Origin: Agrypnia vestita
Taxonomy: Eukaryota > Arthropoda > Insecta > Trichoptera > Phryganeidae
Length of the DNA stretch: 64,000 nucleotides
Direction: 5' to 3'
Assembly (NCBI GenBank): GCA_016648135.1
Contig: JADDOH010010031.1
Coordinates: 35,076-99,075, forward strand
A program made the position numbers and the translations under genes. Numbering within the stretch: the first letter of the stretch is position 1; each line of letters opens with the position of its first letter. Below the pieces are notes generated by a model. The model searched no databases. It was given only the letters and a program-made list of their open reading frames with translations, and was not told the DNA's origin. This document shows, in pieces, positions 53,860 through 63,172 of the stretch.

Positions 53860-54745
53860 TCAAAGATGGCCGCACATCAAAAGACCGAAACAACAATGTG
53901 TTGACCAAGAGCTGACTTTGTTCAGTCCGATAGCTTGCTTACGAGATGGAGATTAGTATCGGATCTTCTATCGGAATTCTGACTGAAGATTTAGGCTTAA
54001 AATTTGTGAAGCTAGTAACGACGGGCAGAGTGTGAAGCTAGTATGAAGGCAGTGGAAATGTGAATCGAGAAAAGAGATTATGCAGACCACGACAGCCCAG
54101 CTGAGTTCCAAATGGTTCCAAAAGATGAAGAGAAGTATGTGCTGTACCAAGGGCATTTTGAAAGAGATTGGATTAAGTGACGGGTATAAAAGCAAAGGCA
54201 GCAATATTTAAAAATTGAAATGTTTTGAATGCAGTCACCGTTGATTATTAATTTAGAATGTACTGTATTTATATATAGATTTTATCTTCCAAAATCATGT
54301 TTCCTATAAATTTATTGGCTATCTTTCCTATAAAAATTAGACTACGGTACATTCTTTGATATTGCATTACTCCGTAACTATTAATTTGTAGCTATGCAAG
54401 GTCACGGTTGCTCGAACATTTTCGACTCATAATCAAGGCAGGAAACTTTAAGGAAGTATTATGGACTAGCTCTATTACACTCTGTACATATTGGATGAAT
54501 AATTCTATACCGTTGGCGTTTTATGCCTCTAAAAATACCCGATATAATATACTTTATTGCTTTATTTATGTTTTATGCTAGGTAGATCAATTGTGCATTT
54601 TTTTATATTTGTTTTTATATTTGTTAACATCTGGATGTGGCGTCCCAGTAAATCGGCGGTGTCAAACATCGCCGTTGCCAACTGCATTCTTTTTTATAAT
54701 TACGTCATTTATTGGCACATTTCATACTTTGTAATTTTTATTTTT
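53860..54745. other. unassigned sequence
   Basis: Plus-strand and minus-strand open stretches are short (64-78 codons). The 53940-54200 part has mixed composition (GAGATTGGATTAAGTGACGG) with no recognisable product. Confidence 0.3.
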
Positions 54746-54761
54746 AAATAATAATTAAGGT

Positions 54762-54937
54762 TAAATAAATAAAACTAACTAAGTTAAACACCACTCGCTG
54801 CGACCGTAGCTTCTTCCGAAGCTACGGCCGTAGCGAAACCTGGTTGGATTTGAAAATAAATGTAAGTGGTATTTAACTAAGTTAGTTTTGTTTATTTAAT
54901 TATAATGTCTCACCACCGAGTGTTTGCTTCCTTCGAA
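54762..54937. mobile_element. palindromic Penelope-like unit, 12-bp target duplication
   Basis: Two inverted terminal-repeat fragments (left AAAACTAACTAAGTTAAACA, right TATTTAACTAAGTTAGTTTT) meet at GCTTCTTCCGAAGCTACGGC. Flanked by AATAATTAAGGT at 54750-54761 and 54938-54949. The right arm keeps a helix II (GCTACGG / CCGTAGC) followed by GAAAC, as in hammerheads, but the CTGATGA box is lost; the left arm has GCTACGGTCGCAGC then GAGT. A different subfamily from the other Penelope copies. Confidence 0.75.
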
Positions 54938-55467
54938 AATAATTAAGGTATTTTTATTAAAAAAACTAACTTTTATTTATTGAGTAAAGCCTCAAAATGC
55001 GAGAATAAATAGAATATACTGTTTAAAATCATCGCTTTATATAAATAAAAAGCGACTTAAAATCAACAAAAAACGTAAAAATTTCTTGCAAATTTAAAAC
55101 ATTATAACTTTATTAATATTGAATACTTCTTAATTTTCTAAGTACGGATTCTAGATAATGAATTAATCTTTATACGTATAAAAACATATATATATATATA
55201 TATATAAATATTCATTAAAACTTTGTTCCGCCTAGGACACTAACAACGATTTTTTGGCCGTGGCCTGTCGATTAACGCATATATTTTCTTAATTATTGTA
55301 AATAATTTTCAGTTTATTACTTTTATATGTATAAGAACAAAGGTTCTATCTAAGTTATTGCCCTAAAAAAATGTAATCTAGAATATACATTCTGATATAA
55401 ATGAATGATAAAAACCCACATTTTAGTAAAAAAAAAAAACGCCGAAATATGAATTTGCAGTGAATGG
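54938..55467 (+). repeat. unclassified 0.5-kb dispersed repeat, copy 2
   Basis: The partner of 42357-42879. At its left border the Penelope unit has inserted; copy 1 shows the comparable uninterrupted sequence (AATAATTATAGTTTTTTTAT). A (TA)n run at 55187-55208 is an addition of this copy. Confidence 0.8.
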
Positions 55468-55532
55468 CTTTACGGATAGTCATAAGATTTTTTGAGAATC
55501 GTTTTAATAATTATTTTTTGTATTGTGATTAA

Positions 55533-56098
55533 AGCTACAGATACACTTGCTTATTTAGTGGCACGTGAGCATGCGCAGTATCGACCTTCTTTAGGCCTTG
55601 CTTATTAGTGGCATGTGTGTACACACATTGCTAGTAATGAGCATGCCACTGTCATTCACCATAGAGAAGGGGTATCTTTGGAGCATGTGTGAACAGACTT
55701 GCTCGGTCACCGTTGTGTAAAAATAATATATTGAGAAATAATGTTTATGAAACTTTATTAATAGGCATGAATGATTCAAATCTTACAATAAAAATTATAA
55801 AAACTAAAATCAAAAATGTGCGGATGAAAACTAGGGAACTTTTTTGATTTATTGGTTCACTTGAATTTTCTATTTCAGTTTGCAAAGTTTCCATTTTGAA
55901 CAAGAGCGTCTTTATTCTATGACAAGAGCATGCCACTAACAAGCATGTGCGTTTGATTGTTAGCTTTGGGCATGCTTATTTATGAGCGTGCCACTGATAA
56001 GCATGCCAGTAATGAGCAAGTGTGTACAGTTGTTAGGGCATGCTTATTAGTGGCATGCTCATTAGCGTGCCACTAAATAAGCGTGTGTATCTGTACCT
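55533..56098. repeat. family H MITE, 566 bp, TAA duplication
   Basis: Starts AGCTACAGATACACTTGC, ends GTGTATCTGTACCT. TAA at 55530-55532 and 56099-56101. An internal deletion relative to the 655-694 bp copies removes the CGATTATCAACGCGATC segment. Confidence 0.92.
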
Positions 56099-56199
56099 TA
56101 ATGGCTGTACGGTGGACTTTACGAAGCCCCTCCCCATCCAATAATACCGGTAATAATAACTGATAATAATAATAAAATGAACATTTGAAGAATGACTGA

Positions 56200-56570
56200 C
56201 TGCGGAGAGGACTGTGGTCGTCGGTGAGGAGTGGCGGTGCAGGCCCGTATCGATCGGCCATCACTAGGCGGAGGGTGGACGGCCGCTGTCCCTGTCGCGC
56301 CTAAGTGCTGCTAAAATTAGCTCGTGTGATTTATGTATTTGTTTTCCACCGGCAGCCCTGGTCCGTCTGCTTGTATTACTCCATCGCGGACGGACATGAT
56401 GGCTTTCCGGCTTTACGTGGGCTTCCATAGAAATGTCTCGGTGTTTGTGTGTGGTGGCTCACGTGCGTATCAAACCGACTCCGAAACAGTTGAATATCAG
56501 AAGACGTTTGCTGTGCGGGGATCCGCCTCTGACATCCGGGGTCCCTTTAGTGTTCGATGTGAGTAGTCGG
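56200..56570 (+). other. CpG-rich exon-like block
   Basis: Immediately right of a MITE. A possible acceptor CCACCGGCAG ends at 56355 and a donor-like GTGAGTAG lies at 56560. Between them two frames are open; one reads MSRCLCVVAHVRIKPTPKQL, then RRRLLCGDPPLTSGVPLVFD up to the donor-like site, the other MAFRLYVGFHRNVSVFV. I recognise neither. CpG content and non-repetitive look make it the best candidate for host coding sequence in the window, but the evidence is compositional. Confidence 0.25.
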
Positions 56571-56727
56571 GGTTTTGTCGAGTATTCCAGGGAGCAAGGC
56601 ACGTATAATGCCGAAACGCAAATGTACGAGTACCTAATAGGTTAATGCATAATTATGGATCTACAGAATACTCAAAAGAAGATGGATAGACATGACAGAT
56701 GAATATGTTACGCTTACTTCCCTACTC

Positions 56728-57172
56728 ATCATCACGCCGTTTCTCCGTGGGGGTAGGCAGATAGGATGGAGCGCCACAATTTTCTGTCCTGACACACCAT
56801 TTTCGCCTCATCCACATTCATACATCTTCGCATGCAAGCTCGACGATTGTTGACTCTTCTAATGGTTACATCTTCTAGTATCTGGTTAATCTGGTCATTC
56901 CAGGTCTTCCGCGGTCGCCATCTCTTTTTGGCGCCGTCACCACTTGTGCTTTATATCTTTCTTAGCATTCTTTCCTCATTCGTTCACTCCACATGCCCAA
57001 ACCATCTGGTCGCCCCCCTTTTTAATTCTATTAATTGTGCTAAGATCAGCTTTACATTTATTCCTAATGTCTTCATTTTTTACTCTATCATAAATGGATC
57101 TCATCTCCATTGCATTCAGTCTACCTTCGTTCCTCTTCTGCTAGCTTAAGGCTTCACTTTCAAAATCAGTGT
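56728..57172 (-). pseudogene. RTE-like LINE, RT C-terminal region
   Basis: Aligns with 35150-35632 at the DNA level (CACGCCGTTTCTCCGTGGGG, GTAGGCAGATAGGATGGAGC, CCAAACCATCTGG). On the minus strand the pieces EGRLNAMEMRSIYDRVKN and DIRNKCKADL-like sequence remain, split by frameshifts. A dead copy of the same LINE lineage; fragments also occur at 4498-4595 and 6085-6275. Confidence 0.8.
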
Positions 57173-57174
57173 TG

Positions 57175-57985
57175 GTAACAGAATTTCATTGTGTACCGCT
57201 GGTCTTGCCTCGGTAGACATAAATATGTCATCGACATAAACATATAATTTCTAATAGAAATCTATTAGAAATTATTGCATTCCAGGCACCGTTCACCCTA
57301 TTCCCTGCAGTCATTTCCCACTCGAAAACTTTCCCCCTTCAAACTTGTTCCAAACTTTCATTGCCTACTAGTGTTTCACAAGTTGTCTTACTTTCCTCCT
57401 TCTCGAATAACATAACGTTTAAGTTTATTTATTTATTTATTTCATACTTTTATTTTATTGAAAATCTTATTAATCTCAATGTGTTTATTAAAACTGGATC
57501 ATTTTTTAGAATCATTTCAAAATATTGTCCTCTCTAAAATCGCTTATTCTTTAATTCTTTAATACTGTCATCGTGCCTATTAGCTCTCTCTGCCTATCCC
57601 GCCGGCGACACCGTGCTATCGTACGTGTGGCGCGCACGGTATTTGCACTCGCGCAATCTCGTGATAATTTATTGTTTTACATACATTTTGAAATTCTGTC
57701 GCCTCTGCGTGCGTTTCTACACCGCGCGTCGAGCTTATCTTCGTGATGTTATTAATTACTGAAACAGTCTAACGGAAAACATGCAGGTATGTTTGTGTAT
57801 GTGTGTGTGTGTGTGTTTGTAGCACGGAAAGTATTTGATTTCCGAGTCAATTAGAAGATGGCGATCGTGTCGTGTCGGCCCGGGCAGCGTGCAGTCTGAA
57901 AGTCAATATTAAATCAGTTTAAAGAAATGAATTCATTATCGTGAGCAGAAATACCATTTCTTGGATATATTTTCTCTTTCCGCAA
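57175..57985. other. unassigned sequence with small hairpin and TG microsatellite
   Basis: 57246-57273 is a perfect 13-bp inverted repeat (AATTTCTAATAGA) with a 2-nt loop. A (TATT) run at 57426-57440 may be a LINE tail in minus orientation. A (TG)n run lies at 57796-57822. No gene. Confidence 0.4.
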
Positions 57986-57991
57986 GTATTA

Positions 57992-58705
57992 GCGCTTGTT
58001 CAGACACAGCGGGAACCGTGCCGTTTCAGAATCGCGTGAGATCCGTGCGGGTCTCATTTACCTAGGTTTGTACGTGATCGTTCAGACACAACCGTGCGGT
58101 TAGTCAATTGCCGCGGTGCCCGCAACCCAACCGCTAGAAAATAGACCCGCACGGAGCCCGCACGATCCTATTACTATGGAGCCTTACGAGAGCGTTCAGT
58201 CGCGTTGCGGGCACCGCACGGTTCCATGTCACAACAGGAGCACGCGTGGATTATATTCTCTTTTCTATGGTTATGGATCGCTTTGACATTGAATTTTTTA
58301 TTGATGAAGTGGAGAAAAGACCTGTAATATGGTAGAAAAGACCTGTAATAGTGTGAGGATTACTCAAATATGCCAAGAACCAAGCTTGGCAGGAGTTGGT
58401 GGAGATATTTGGAAATGGTAGAAAAAAAGAGTATTTTAGGGAAGTAGATATTTATTCACCAAAAATGAACTGACAGAATGATATTTTTGTGTCTTGCTAT
58501 GGAACACGGCCGTTATTAACAAAGTAATGAGCGAATATATCTCTGATATTCAAAGATGGAGAACGGCACCGGAACTGTCAAACTGACGTTTATTTTCGCG
58601 CGCACAAATCGCTTATTAACCGCGGCTGTGTGAACAGATGACACAAATCGCGTGTTTTGAAACGCGATTCTGAAACTGAACGGTTCCCGCTGTGTCTGAA
58701 TAAGC
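57992..58705 (+). mobile_element. PIF/Harbinger-like element, 714 bp, TTA duplication
   Basis: The ends share an inverted repeat of about 45 bases with small gaps: TTCAGACACAGCGGGAACCG and GTTTCAGAATCGCG at the left, mirrored at the right. TTA at 57989-57991 and 58706-58708. Inside is a MADF-like protein remnant, which fits the accessory protein of PIF/Harbinger elements. A palindromic GC-rich region lies at 58075-58220 (CCGTGCGGTTAG ... GCACGGTTCC), perhaps from an earlier nested element. Confidence 0.75.
58273..58471 (+). pseudogene. MADF-domain protein remnant of a Harbinger-like element
   Basis: ATG at 58273 opens MDRFDIEFFIDEVEKRPVIW, a match to the start of MADF domains (F(I)..V...P.(I/L)W(D)). 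A stop follows; a 21-base tandem duplication (AGAAAAGACCTGTAATA words) has disrupted the frame. Then LLKYAKNQAWQELVEIFGNG continues the domain (W.E(I/L)). MADF proteins bind DNA and accompany the transposase in Harbinger elements. Dead copy; no DDE transposase here. Confidence 0.6.
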
Positions 58706-58709
58706 TTAG

Positions 58710-59090
58710 TCGCAGAGTATACAATTGTACAGCGATGAACTGAACTCCTTCTTTAGACGAGGGATCGGGCCATGGCGTAATATTTAAGACATTTATAGTG
58801 TAGAGTTGAAGTACTTATTCTTGCGTAATTATATTCTCTACTGGACAAAACGCACTTTTACAATAATACACGTTGTCTTTTTAATTTTTTTTTAAATTTC
58901 ATCCAATTGGAGCCTTTTCATGTGAAAAAGTCTTTTTGTGCTGAAGCACGACCTATATATTGAGATATTATGCTTTTTATGAGTATTTAGTTTGACTGTT
59001 TCTAAATTTACAAACTCTTCTATGTTCATGTCTATATATATTTTGGTTGTCTATGGCATATTGGTTTTATTATTGAAATGAAACGGTTAA
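58710..59090. other. unassigned AT-rich sequence
   Basis: No coding signal or repeat match was seen. Confidence 0.35.
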
Positions 59091-59095
59091 AAAAA

Positions 59096-59613
59096 GTAAC
59101 CCATAAAAACCAAGTTTTTATTATACTCCCTTTGTTTGTAAAATATAACAACAATTAAGGACGAATTAAAACATATAACGTAACACTAAACTTACAGTAA
59201 TTTAATATATTTTTAAAATGTCGGACTTCATGCTTTGAAGATTAAATTCTAAAAACATTTGTCAGTCAATTTAGATTTTCGACCTTCGTAGTGAAGTACC
59301 TATTATGTATACCGACGGAGTAATTCAAATTTAGAAAATATTCCGCGACGTTATCGGGCCGCCGTTGCTAATCAAACTTTTCTAATGATTCCAATTTGAA
59401 AAAACCAATAAAATTTCTGAAAATCCGAAATTATACTATAATTATTATATTTTTTAACGAAAATTTGATAGATCTTCTTAATCGTTGCCACGAGTCTACT
59501 TGCCAAGTTTCAGCTCGATTGGATCACGGGAAAAGGGTCAAAAATCGATCCAAAGTTTTTGTTGACGGCAAGCCTGCAAGCAAGCAGACGCCACGAATTA
59601 ATATAAAGGGAGT
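59096..59613 (+). repeat. family K repeat, copy 7
   Basis: Full type-1 structure from GTAACCCATAAAAACCAAG to ATATAAAGGGAGT. Its right end abuts an RTE-like LINE tail with no spacer. Confidence 0.88.
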
Positions 59614-59702
59614 GGAGGATGAGACCGAGATGAGTGGAGGAAAATTATTGAGGAGGCCAAGACCCACCAAGGGTTGTAGTACCAAGAATGATGATGATGA
59701 TA
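59614..59702 (+). repeat. RTE-like LINE 3' end with ATG tail
   Basis: GACCGAGATGAGTGGAGGAA, GGCCAAGACCCACCAAGGGT and (GAT)n: nearly identical to 39505-39590. Only the last 90 bases are present, between a family K and a family G repeat. Confidence 0.85.
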
Positions 59703-60156
59703 GGCGTACCATTATAACTAGGCGTGCGAGGGAGGGCGTTCCTATCGCGTAACAGAAGTTGTCAGGGTGTAAATTTATTACACAATACATAATGTACAGA
59801 ATGTCCGGTGACCGGTGTCGTATTAAATACAGAAATTTGGTCGGGCAGCACTAAAGAAACCATGCAGTAATGGCGGCCGTTCTATCTGTCAAACTGTCAG
59901 ACGGTAATATCGGTCCATTATTCGCTTTTTCAGCTTCGCAAAACTTTAATACTTCATTGGCAATTGTTCTTGCACCATCCCGGACTGTTTAAGATGTTTT
60001 GGACATAATATGTGTATATTGGTAATCAAGGTGACACAGCTCGCGCTCAAAGACGAGAATGAACTGAATGACAGGGCGAGAGGTTACCGCCGGGTGCGGG
60101 CGGGGCGGATTTTAGTTCAAAATTCGCCGCACGCCAAGTTACGTTGGGCAAGCAAT
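59703..60156 (+). repeat. family G MITE, copy 4
   Basis: ATAACTAGGCGTGCGAGGGA at the left and CGCACGCCAAGTTACGTTGG at the right, with the shared body (GTCAAACTGTCAGACGGTAA, CCGGGTGCGGGCGGGGCGG). Confidence 0.88.
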
Positions 60157-60522
60157 AGTGTTGTCTATTTTCATAGCAGTAGTATGGGGGCGCCATGATC
60201 CCATTAACCTCCCCCTTGCTGGTGGGGCGTAGAAGACCCGCCGCAAACACATTTACCGACGCCATTAAAGTAACTGCACTGTTTCGGTAAATGGGCTTCG
60301 TTATCACGATGATGGAGCCTGCGACGTCCAAGTGTGTCGATTATCGCTCCAACAGCGAAGGCACCATTTAACTAGGGATTCTGTGGCGACACAACCCGGG
60401 AATTCAAAGATATTCGCAGTCTCCAGTCCCGGGAATTGAAAAAAAATAACCCGAGACTCGTGACTTTGGGAATCAAATTTTATTTTATATATTTAAAGAA
60501 TAAGGAAATGTATCTACATATT

Positions 60523-61272
60523 CGTTAGATTAAGAAATATTTTAAGTACAAAAATTATTAAAAATGTTTATTACGCCATTGTTCACTCTCTATTCATAAA
60601 CGGTGTTATCGGATGGGGAGGTTGTTATAAGAAAAACATAAACTCAGTAAAAATATCACAAAGGATAAAAAAAATCCACATTTTCAACAAAAGATCTCTT
60701 TAAATTGTTTCCAGTACCAAACGTAGATAATATTTTCAAGCGAGTTTCCATATTAAAAATATGTAAAGAAAAAAACCTTACAGAAAACCAGGAATACTTC
60801 AAACTTATGAGAAATGGAAATCAATTCATAATGCCTAAATGTAAAACAACCCAAATGCAGCATCACTATATTTATAAAGCCATTAATTACTATAATAACT
60901 TACCTATCGAGATACGATGCACCAGTAACCTCTCAGAGCAAATCAAAAAAATCAAAATTTTCCTAAAATCAAACTTAAATTCATAAATCATTTAAACCTA
61001 TAGCTTTTTTCAAAATATCTCCTATACTTTCATTATCAATTTACCTTTTTACTGTATTAATAAATAACTTGTATACACTGTGTACCTATATATTATAACA
61101 AGGAATAAGAACTGTGGCTCCCTCATCAGACTCAAGAGCTTCTCTTCACTGATGAGGTCTACATGACTACCAAGTATTTAAAAAAAAGTTTAATCTGATT
61201 AGTTATATATAAGAACTGTATTTGTACCATAAATTAAATAAAAAAAAAAAATATATATATATATATATATCC
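60523..61272 (+). pseudogene. LINE 3' half, same lineage as 25905-26705
   Basis: Plus strand from 60523 reads FVRLRNILSTKIIKNVYYAI, then NGVIGWGG. After a frameshift near 60690 it reads PVPNVDNIFKRVSILKICKE, FIMPKCKTTQMQHHYIYKAI, YYNNLPIEIR and ends FLKSNLNS (stop at 60984-60986). The 3' part ends in (A)n(TA)n at 61240-61272. The alignment with the minus-strand copy (IRLRNILSINMLKVVYFAFA; IPKCNTSTAQHHFSYQ) shows one lineage. Confidence 0.85.
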
Positions 61273-61494
61273 TACCGTGTCGCATGCGCATTCCGAAAAT
61301 AAACGTTGATTTTTAACGCGTTTAGTCAAAATCCATGCCAGTGTAGAAAGCTCGGATATCGAAGTGATCGAGGAAGATTACGCCGATCGCCATCTCAGTG
61401 GCATGTCGATGAAGAATAATCAGACAATGCATTATTGAACCACCGGAACACTCGTATTGTAGCCGCGAGAAATAAGAGATTCAACATTAAAAAA

Positions 61495-61952
61495 GTAACC
61501 CATAAAAACCAAGTTTTTATTGTACTCCCTTTTAATTTAATTTATTTCTAAAATGTCAGATGTTTTGAGCTTTGATAAGACACTTCATGCTTCATCACTT
61601 CATCAGTCAATTTAGATTTTAGAAATTCGTAGTGAAGTACCTATTATGTATACCGACAGAGTAATTCAAATGTAGAAAATATTCCGCGACGTTATCGGGC
61701 CGCCGTTGCTAGTAATCAAACTTTTGTAATGATTCCAATTTGAAAAAACAATTAAGAATTTGAATAATCCAAAATTATACTATAATTATTATTATTTTTT
61801 AACGAAAATTTAATAGATCTTCTTGATCGTCGCCACGAATCTGCTTGCCAAGTCTCAGCTCGATTGGATCACGGGAAAAGGGTCAAAAATCGATCCAAAG
61901 TTTTTGTTGATGGCAAGCAAGCAGACGCCACGAGTTAATATAAAGGGAGTAA
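61495..61952 (+). repeat. family K repeat, copy 8, left part deleted internally
   Basis: Starts GTAACCCATAAAAACCAAG, skips about 60 bases after ACTCCC, and continues AAAATGTCAGATGTTTTGAG to TAAAGGGAGTAA. Confidence 0.85.
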
Positions 61953-61954
61953 AA

Positions 61955-62390
61955 AGGAGTTTCAGATTTTAAACTCAGCAGGCAAGCGGACTCCGAATCT
62001 AGATCTATTGTTCGACTCTTTGCTTACAACTAAGCCAACATCGACAGGAAGCGAGCGATTGTATTCCACGGCTGGAATATTTGTCACAAAAATCAGGAAT
62101 AGGCTACATGATTGGTCCCCCTCGTCCCGAGTGAAACGTAGTTTTATTCTTTTAATTCCAGAAGACATTTTGTGCTGTTTTCTTTTACCCAATTGATTAT
62201 GATAACTCTGACCCTCCCCCCTTCCCTTACTCAGTCCAGCACAGCATTTTACCAACCCTTTGATAAGACCACGCGGCTTATGGACGCTCCCTTAAATGAC
62301 TTGATGCTTAAAAAAATATTTTTCCTTTCAAAAGTAAAAGTTTTTAATATGATGTAATACATATATAAACACTTCGATTAAAAAATTGTA
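61955..62390. other. unassigned sequence
   Basis: Open stretches of 61-97 codons on both strands, none recognisable. Confidence 0.3.
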
Positions 62391-62394
62391 ATAA

Positions 62395-62586
62395 ACGCTG
62401 CCAAGACGGTAAGAGATGTACGAATGCTTAATATAAAAATCTTGTAGAGCTTATAAAGGCCTGTAGAAAAGTCCACGATGACATTATATCTATATGGTTC
62501 TATTGGTTATATCTATATGGTTTTATCAATTCAGAAATTGATAAAATAGTAATAAATATTCTTCGCATAGTGTTCACATCTCTATT

Positions 62587-62621
<35 letters not shown>

Positions 62622-62960
62622 TATGCATATATTAAAAATTAACTTTAATCATAATCACAGAACAGGTTTTTACCTAGGTTGGCAGTTATTAGTATCTTGT
62701 ATTAACTAATCTAAATGTAAATAAACAATAAATAAATAAATCAGTAAAAAAATATCATTCAGGGGTTAATTTAAGATAGTAATGTTAAATTATTTAAAAA
62801 ATTGCGTGTCGACAGGGAAATTTTATGTAGATAAAAATTGCCTTTTACACAACTTTGTTTGAACGAGTAGTTAGGATTATATTGATTTTTTATTGAATCT
62901 ATTATAGTCTCAAACTGAATTCCACGCGGGCGAAGCCGTGGGCAATATTACTAGTTTTTA
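62395..62960 (+). repeat. Helitron-like remnant broken by SINE and LINE tails
   Basis: 62395-62553 resembles 47925-48060 (GACGGTAAGAGAT, TAGAAAAGTC.A.GA..ACAT, AAATTGATAAAATA). The end CCACGCGGGCGAAGCCGTGG and CAATATTACTAGT at 62921-62956 is a GC-rich hairpin followed by CTAGT, typical of Helitron 3' ends. Between them are a SINE tail (TATTCTTCGCATAGTGTTCA, about 62553-62630, with an (AT)n run) and the LINE tail at 62678-62742. Confidence 0.5.
62678..62742 (+). repeat. LINE 3' tail, same as 30236-30312
   Basis: TTGGCAGTTATTAGTATCTT, GTATTAACTAATCTAAATGT, AAATAAACAATAAATAAATA match the end of the LINE at 29900-30312. Confidence 0.75.
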
Positions 62961-63172
62961 TAAAATTGTTTTATATTATTATTTTCAGGCTATACTGCAT
63001 CGACATTAGCTGTAATATAAATATTAAAAGGTGTATTGAAAGATTATTAGTATTTGTTGAATTGGACTTAAATAGTTGTACTTGTATGTATATTTTTTAT
63101 TATATTTCAAGGCTTGTGCTATATCTTTTCACTCTACATTATTACTTTGTTTGTTTTTGAATTTCTATTATA

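Noticed and set aside
56433..56645. Annotating a protein-coding gene at the CpG-rich block
   Set aside because: Two overlapping frames are open and neither is recognisable; kept only as a low-confidence exon-like block.
59396..59752. 118-codon frame that looks conserved between several places in the window
   Set aside because: It lies in family K, and the similarity is repeat similarity. Frames are broken differently in each copy.
61120..61165. CTGATGA at 61160 region as another hammerhead
   Set aside because: No GAAA box or helix II pairing follows at the right distance; it lies in a LINE 3' untranslated region.
16381..61952. Interpreting the regularly spaced family K or H repeats as a CRISPR-like or satellite array
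   Set aside because: Copies are kilobases apart, in both orientations, with target duplications for family H. They are dispersed mobile elements.
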